DNA from: VRUE01 sp963822295
GTDB taxonomy: Bacteria > Actinomycetota > Thermoleophilia > Solirubrobacterales > 70-9
Length of the DNA stretch: 64,000 nucleotides
Reading direction: 5' to 3'
Assembly (NCBI GenBank): GCA_963822295.1
Contig: CAWGHD010000002.1
Coordinates: 1,116,001 to 1,180,000 of the forward strand
Part shown: positions 59,629-64,000 of the stretch, one piece after another
Layout: every line of letters begins with the position of its first letter
Numbering within the stretch: the first letter of the stretch is position 1
The notes under the pieces: generated by a model
Databases searched by the model: none
The model's input: only the letters and a program-made list of their open reading frames with translations
What the model was told of the DNA's origin: nothing
Translations under genes and position numbers: made by a program

Positions 59629-60291
59629 ATGGCCTCTCCCGCCACCCGTACCCGACTTACCCGTGAGGATCGGATGGAGCAGACGCTCTCCGTGGCGCGC
59701 GGGCTCTTCGCGGAGCGGGGCTACGCGGCGGTGACGATGGACGAAGTGGCGGCTCAGGTCGGGGTGACCAAGCCGCTGCTCTACAACTACTTCGGCAACA
59801 AGGAAGGCCTCTACGTCGCCTGCATGGAACGCGCGGGCGACGCGCTCGAGGCGACGATCGCCTCCTCGGTCGCCTCCTCGACGACGCCGGAGGAGGCGAT
59901 GCGCGCCGGCGGCCTCGCCTTCTTCGCCTTCCTCGACGAGGAGCGCGCGGCCTGGGCGGTCCTCTTCGACGAGACCCTCCCCCGCGCCGGGGAGATCGCC
60001 GAGCGGGTCGCCGCCTACCGCGGCCGGATCCTCGACCTCGTCACCGCCTCGATCATGGGCCAGGTGCCGCCGCGCATGAGGCCGGCGGCGAAGGTCGAGG
60101 TCGAAGCGCTCTCCGTCGCCCTGCTCGGCGCGGCCGAGGCGCTCGCCCACTGGTGGCTGCGCACCGAGGCCCTCACCGCCCGCGAAGCGGCCGACCTCCT
60201 GATCGCGACGATCGAGCCGGGCCTGCGCCTGCGCTGGGCCCCCGTCGCCAAGTCCACTTCAAAAGCCAAATCGAAAGGCAAGAGCAAGTGA
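59629..60291 (+). CDS. TetR-family transcriptional regulator
   Basis: A 220-residue repressor-type protein with the HTH ARGLFAERGYAAVTMDEVAAQVGVTKPLLYNYFGNKEGLY, then a helical ligand domain, and a Lys/Ser-rich tail (STSKAKSKGKSK). It leads a coupled operon with the thiolase (GTGA overlap). Similar regulators control fatty-acid or lipid degradation, which suits the genes that follow. Confidence 0.92.
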   Translation: MASPATRTRLTREDRMEQTLSVARGLFAERGYAAVTMDEVAAQVGVTKPLLYNYFGNKEGLYVACMERAGDALEATIASSVASSTTPEEAMRAGGLAFFAFLDEERAAWAVLFDETLPRAGEIAERVAAYRGRILDLVTASIMGQVPPRMRPAAKVEVEALSVALLGAAEALAHWWLRTEALTAREAADLLIATIEPGLRLRWAPVAKSTSKAKSKGKSK

Positions 60292-61581
60292 TCGCCAAAC
60301 CCAGACGCGTCGCCGTCGTCGGCGGCAACCGGATCCCCTTCGCGCGCTCCGACAGCGCCTACGCCCACGCCTCCAACCAGGACATGCTGACCGCCGCCCT
60401 CGACGGGCTGATCGACCGCTTCGGCCTCGACGGCGAGCGCCTCGGCGAGGTCGCCGGCGGCGCCGTGCTCAAGCACTCGCGCGACCGCGACCTGACCAGG
60501 GAGAGCGTGCTGAGCACGCGGCTCGCCGCCGAGACGCCCGCCTTCGACGTCCAGCAGGCCTGCGGCACCGGCCTCGAGACGACGATCCTGATCGCCAACA
60601 AGATCGCGCTCGGCCAGATCGACTCCGGCATCGCCTGCGGCGCCGACACCACCTCCGACGCGCCGATCGCGCTCAACGAGGGGCTCCGCGAGACGCTGCT
60701 CGAAGCCAACCGCCAGCGCTCGACCGGCGGCAAGCTGAAGGCCCTGACGGGGATCCGGCCCGGCCACGTCGTGCCGGCGATCCCCCGCAACGAGGAGCCG
60801 CGCACCGGCCTCTCGATGGGCGAGCACTGCGCGATCATGGCCGAGGAATGGGAGATCGGCCGCGAGGAGCAGGACGAGCTCACGGTCAAGAGCCATAAGA
60901 ACCTCGCCGCGGCCTACGACCGCGGCTTCTTCGACGACCTGATCACCCCCTACCTCGGCCAGGAGCGCGACCAGAACCTGCGCCCGGACTCCGACCCGGA
61001 GAAGCTGGCGAAGCTGAAGCCGGTCTTCGGCGGCGAGAACGGGACGATGACCGCCGCCAACTCGACCCCGCTCAGCGACGGCGCCACCGCCGTGCTGCTG
61101 GCCAGCGAGGAGTGGGCGAAGGAGCGCGACCTGCCGGTGCTCGCCTACGTCAGCGAGGCGCAGACCGCGGCCGTCGACCACGTCCACAAGCGCGAGGGGC
61201 TGCTGATGGCACCCGCCTACGCGATGCCGCGCATGCTCGACCGCGCCGGCCTCGGCCTGCAGCGACTTCGACCACTACGAGATCCACGAGGCGTTCGCCG
61301 CCCAGGTCCTCTGCACGCTGAAGGCCTGGGAGGACCCCGGCTTCTGCAAGGAGCGGCTCGGCCTCGACGGCCCGTTCGGCTCGATCGACCGCGAGAAGCT
61401 CAACGTCAACGGCGGCTCGCTCGCCGCCGGCCACCCGTTCGCCGCGACCGGCGGCCGGATCGTGGCGGCGCTCGCCAAGCAGCTGCACGAAGACGGAAAA
61501 GGGCGCGGCGTGATCAGCATCTGCGCCGCCGCGGGCCAGGGAGTCGTGGCGACGCTCGAGAGCGCCGGAGGAAAAGGATGA
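60288..61581 (+). CDS. Thiolase, FadA2/FadI-like acetyl-CoA acetyltransferase (frame-broken)
   Basis: A thiolase of about 430 residues. It begins RRVAVVGGNRIPFARSDSAY and has the nucleophile Cys in QQACGTGLETT, TTSDAPIALNEGL, and after a frame change near 61262 EIHEAFAAQVLCTLKAWED, NVNGGSLAAGHPFAATGGR (His) and ICAAAGQGVVATLES (second Cys). The GTG start overlaps the TetR stop. In order with the next two genes it resembles the mycobacterial fadA2-fabG4-htdX region. Confidence 0.9.
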
Positions 61582-62904
61582 GCGACCGCTACGCGACAGC
61601 TCGTCAACTCGCCGGGCCTCTCGACGGTCGCCCGCCAGCTGGGCCTGCCGCAGCCGGCGCAGCTCGAACGGCGCCGCGACGGCGGGCCGCTGCTCAAGGG
61701 CAAACTGCTCTCCGGCGCCGCCCCGGGCAGCCGCATCGAACGACAGGTGAAGGGGGTGCTCGACGCGCTCAGGGTCGAAAGGGCCGGCGCCGAGGGCAGG
61801 GCCAAGGCGCTCGTCTTCGACGCCACCGGGATCTCCGACTCGACCGAGCTGGTCGAGCTGCAGCGCTTCTTCTACCCCGCCGTCGGGCGGCTCGAGCGCA
61901 GTGGGCGCGTCGTCGTGCTCGGCACGCCGCCCGCCGAGGCCGGCTCGGCCCGGGCACACACCGCGCAGCGCGCGCTCGAGGGCTTCACCCGCTCGCTCGC
62001 CAAGGAGATCGGCGGGCGCGGCGCGACCGCCCAGCTCGTCTACGTCGCCAAGGGCGGCGAGGACCAGCTCGAGTCCACGCTGCGCTTCCTGCTCTCGCCG
62101 CGCTCGGCCTACGTCTCGGGACAGGTGATCACGGTCGGCAAGGGCGTCGCCCCCGCCCCCGAGATCGACTGGGACCGGCCGCTCGACGGCAAGACCGCGC
62201 TGGTCACCGGCGCCTCGCGCGGGATCGGCGCCGCGATCGCCGAGACGCTCGCCGCCGACGGCGCCATCGTCGTCGGCCTCGACATCCCGCAGGCCGCCGA
62301 GGACCTCGGCCGAGTCACAGCCGCAATCGACGGCGACGCGATCGAGCTCGACATCACCGCCGACGATGCCCCCGAGCGGATCGCCGAGCGCTTCGCCGAC
62401 GGCCTCGACGTCGTCGTCCACAACGCCGGCGTCACCAAGGACCGGACGATCGCCAAGATGCCCGAGGAGCGCTGGGCGACGCTGATGGAGATCAACCTCT
62501 CCAGCGAGGAGCGCATCAACGACGCGCTGCTCGAGGGCGGCAGGCTCGCCGAGAACGGTCGCATCGTCTGCGTCTCCTCGATGTCGGGGATCGCCGGCAA
62601 CTCCGGCCAGACCAACTACGCGGCCTCGAAGGCCGGCGTGATCGGGATGGTCGAAGCGATGGCGCCAGAGCTTGCCAAGCGCAGGGCGACGATCAACGCC
62701 GTCGCCCCGGGCTTCATCGAGACGCAGATGACGGCGGCGATGCCGATCGGCGTGCGCGAAGCGGGCAGGCGGATGAGCAGCCTCGCCCAGGGCGGCCTGC
62801 CGGTCGACGTCGCCGAGGCGATCGCCTGGTTCGCGAGCCCCGCCTCGACCGGGGTCAACGGCAACACGGTCCGCGTCTGCGGCCAGAACCTGCTGGGCGC
62901 CTGA
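61578..62904 (+). CDS. FabG4-like long 3-oxoacyl-ACP/CoA reductase (frame-broken near start)
   Basis: A two-part SDR protein of about 440 residues, the high-molecular-weight FabG type. An N-terminal Rossmann-like domain without obvious catalytic residues comes first (ERSGRVVVLGTPPAEAGSARAHTAQRALEGF). The C-terminal reductase holds TALVTGASRGIGAAIAETLA (cofactor), DVVVHNAGVTKDRT, IVCVSSMSGIAGNSGQTNYAASKAG (Ser/Tyr/Lys). One frame change near 61600 joins the start. ATGA overlap with the thiolase shows coupling. Confidence 0.9.
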
Positions 62905-63782
62905 TGGAGACCCGTGCCCTGAAGGGCCCCCCTGGCATCCTGCCGCTCTACGCGCGGGCGGCGGCGCCGCTGATCCCGGGCGCCGGGCGGCTGCCCTTCC
63001 TGCCCGGCGGCGGCGGTGAGATCCCGGAGCTCGAGCTCACGCTCGACGGGGTCGTGGCGAAGCCGGGGGACGTCGCGGCCTACGACAGGGTCTGCGGCTT
63101 CACGCTCCGCGACCACCTGCCCCCCACCTACCCGCACGTCCTCGCCTTCCCGCTGCACATGGCGGTGATGGCCGACAGCGCCTTCCCGTTCGGCGCGGTC
63201 GGGCTCGTCCACCTCGAGAACCGGATCGTCCAGCACCGGCCGATCGGCATCGCCGAGGAGATCTCCCTGCGGGTGCGGCCGACCCCGCTGCAGCCGCACG
63301 CCAAGGGCCGCACCTTCAGCCTCGTCACCGAGGCGTTCGCCGGCGAGGAGCTCGCCTGGGAGAGCACCAGCACGATGCTGCGCCGCGGCGGCGGCTCGGG
63401 CGAGTCGAAGTCCTACAAAGAGCGGACGCCGCAGGAGGGCGGCCACGACGGCGCCTCCGCGGAGTGGCGGCTGGGCGGCGACCTCGGTCGCCGTTACGCG
63501 GCCGTCTCCGGGGACCGCAACCCGATCCACATGCACTCCCTGACCGCGAAGCCGCTCGGCTTCCCGGCGGCGATCGCACACGGGATGTGGACCAAGGCCC
63601 GCTGCCTGGCGGCGCTCGAGAGCCGCCTGCCCGACGCCTTCGCGGTCGAGGTCGCCTTCCGGCAGCCGATCCTGCTTCCGGGCAAGGTCGAGTTCACCAG
63701 CCGCGACGCGGAGGCGACGATCGAGTTCGCCGTCCGCGATGCGAAGAAGCACACCCCCCACCTAGAAGGGAACCTCAAGTGA
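62904..63782 (+). CDS. MaoC-like (HtdX-type) 3-hydroxyacyl dehydratase
   Basis: A 292-residue double hot-dog enzyme. The first half has YDRVCGFTLRDHLPPTYPHVLAFPLHMAVM; the second half has the hydratase motif RRYAAVSGDRNPIHMHSLTAKPLGFPAAIAHGMWTKA. It matches HtdX in length and order after a FabG4-like reductase. The ATG overlaps the reductase stop (TGATG). It would dehydrate 3-hydroxyacyl intermediates produced by the reductase. Confidence 0.9.
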   Translation: METRALKGPPGILPLYARAAAPLIPGAGRLPFLPGGGGEIPELELTLDGVVAKPGDVAAYDRVCGFTLRDHLPPTYPHVLAFPLHMAVMADSAFPFGAVGLVHLENRIVQHRPIGIAEEISLRVRPTPLQPHAKGRTFSLVTEAFAGEELAWESTSTMLRRGGGSGESKSYKERTPQEGGHDGASAEWRLGGDLGRRYAAVSGDRNPIHMHSLTAKPLGFPAAIAHGMWTKARCLAALESRLPDAFAVEVAFRQPILLPGKVEFTSRDAEATIEFAVRDAKKHTPHLEGNLK

Positions 63783-64000
63783 GCACCACGAAGACCGACA
63801 GGAGTGTCGCCGACCGCAGCATGGGATTCGGCCTGAAGGCGCTCAACCGCCTCGCCGGGTCGGACATGCTCGACAAGCTGAAGATCCGCAAGCCGGTCGA
63901 GCGGGTCGTCTACAGGTCGACGAAGGGCGGCTTCCGCACCGCGACCGCCGCCGGGCGCACCTTCAAGGCCGCTCAGAAGCTGGGCAAGCCCGCCAGGCAG
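63779..64000 (+). CDS. Start of a following gene, possibly an acyl-CoA dehydrogenase (partial)
   Basis: A GTG at 63779 overlaps the hydratase stop (GTGA), and the frame stays open to the window end: DRSVADRSMGFGLKALNRLAGSDMLDKLKIRKPVERVVYRSTKGGFRT. The first 74 residues are basic and lack a recognisable domain. By operon order an acyl-CoA dehydrogenase with an N-terminal extension is likely, but this cannot be confirmed here. Confidence 0.55.
   Translation, partial: MSTTKTDRSVADRSMGFGLKALNRLAGSDMLDKLKIRKPVERVVYRSTKGGFRTATAAGRTFKAAQKLGKPARQ

Noticed and set aside
60153..63782. A 1209-residue frame spanning thiolase to hydratase
   Set aside because: It joins the true thiolase 5' part and the true hydratase through a shadow of the reductase gene; overlapping starts and motifs show three separate proteins.

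Overview
The window is high-GC DNA of actinobacterial type. Its gene content fits a deep-branching soil actinobacterium such as Thermoleophilia/Solirubrobacterales. Pointers are FbiC (coenzyme F420), a crotonyl-CoA carboxylase/reductase plus ethylmalonyl-CoA mutase pair, an AfsR/SARP regulator, a GTP-type PEP carboxykinase and an FabG4/HtdX/FadA2-like operon. The placement is inferred from gene content only. No rRNA, tRNA or CRISPR array was recognised. Many transcription units have a TANNNT hexamer 6-8 bases before the start codon and no Shine-Dalgarno sequence, so leaderless transcription looks common.

Layout. 1-4.3 kb: FbiC (cut by the window edge), an aquaporin, a thiamine-precursor-type binding protein and small proteins, all with reading-frame breaks. 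4.3-7.2 kb: a tightly overlapping operon of multicopper oxidase, ZIP metal transporter and DtxR-family regulator, preceded by TTTAG/CTAAA operator half-sites. 7.2-10.1 kb: YgfZ, a lipoprotein, and an RmuC gene bounded by long inverted repeats. 10.2-18.7 kb: ethylmalonyl-CoA pathway genes (ccr, ecm, a MaoC hydratase, an acyl-CoA dehydrogenase) with ClpS and small proteins, interrupted by a DUF559/AbiEi-like gene whose two ends lie in copies of one palindromic repeat. 18.8-53.3 kb: a 34-kb exopolysaccharide locus with initiating sugar transferase, SARP regulator, three O-antigen-ligase/polymerase proteins, chain-length/BY-kinase fusion, flippase, glycosyltransferases, a C5-epimerase/deacetylase fusion, two lyase-like secreted proteins, and an eight-gene minus-strand operon (GNAT, acyl-CoA ligase, PLP decarboxylase, ACP, coiled-coil protein, FemAB-like, glycosyltransferase, asparagine synthase) resembling the modification genes of exosortase-A loci, though no exosortase is present. 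53.4-54.8 kb: malyl-CoA lyase and a thioesterase. 54.9-59.5 kb: PEP carboxykinase and a SucC/SucD/ferredoxin-like operon. 59.6-64 kb: TetR regulator with thiolase, FabG4-like reductase, MaoC hydratase and the start of another gene.

How the parts work together. The ethylmalonyl-CoA genes on both sides of the polysaccharide locus, with PEP carboxykinase and the SucCD-like ligase, suggest acetyl-CoA assimilation feeding gluconeogenesis. The polysaccharide locus looks like a Wzx/Wzy system. Epimerisation and N-deacetylation of the polymer by the fusion enzyme would give a glycosaminoglycan-like product, and the paired lyase-like proteins could trim it; this is inference.

Caution. Frame breaks are dense at 1-4.9 kb and 54.9-61.7 kb, hit conserved core genes, and are nearly absent between. 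They look like sequence errors rather than gene decay. Split genes are therefore reported as single loci with approximate internal frames.
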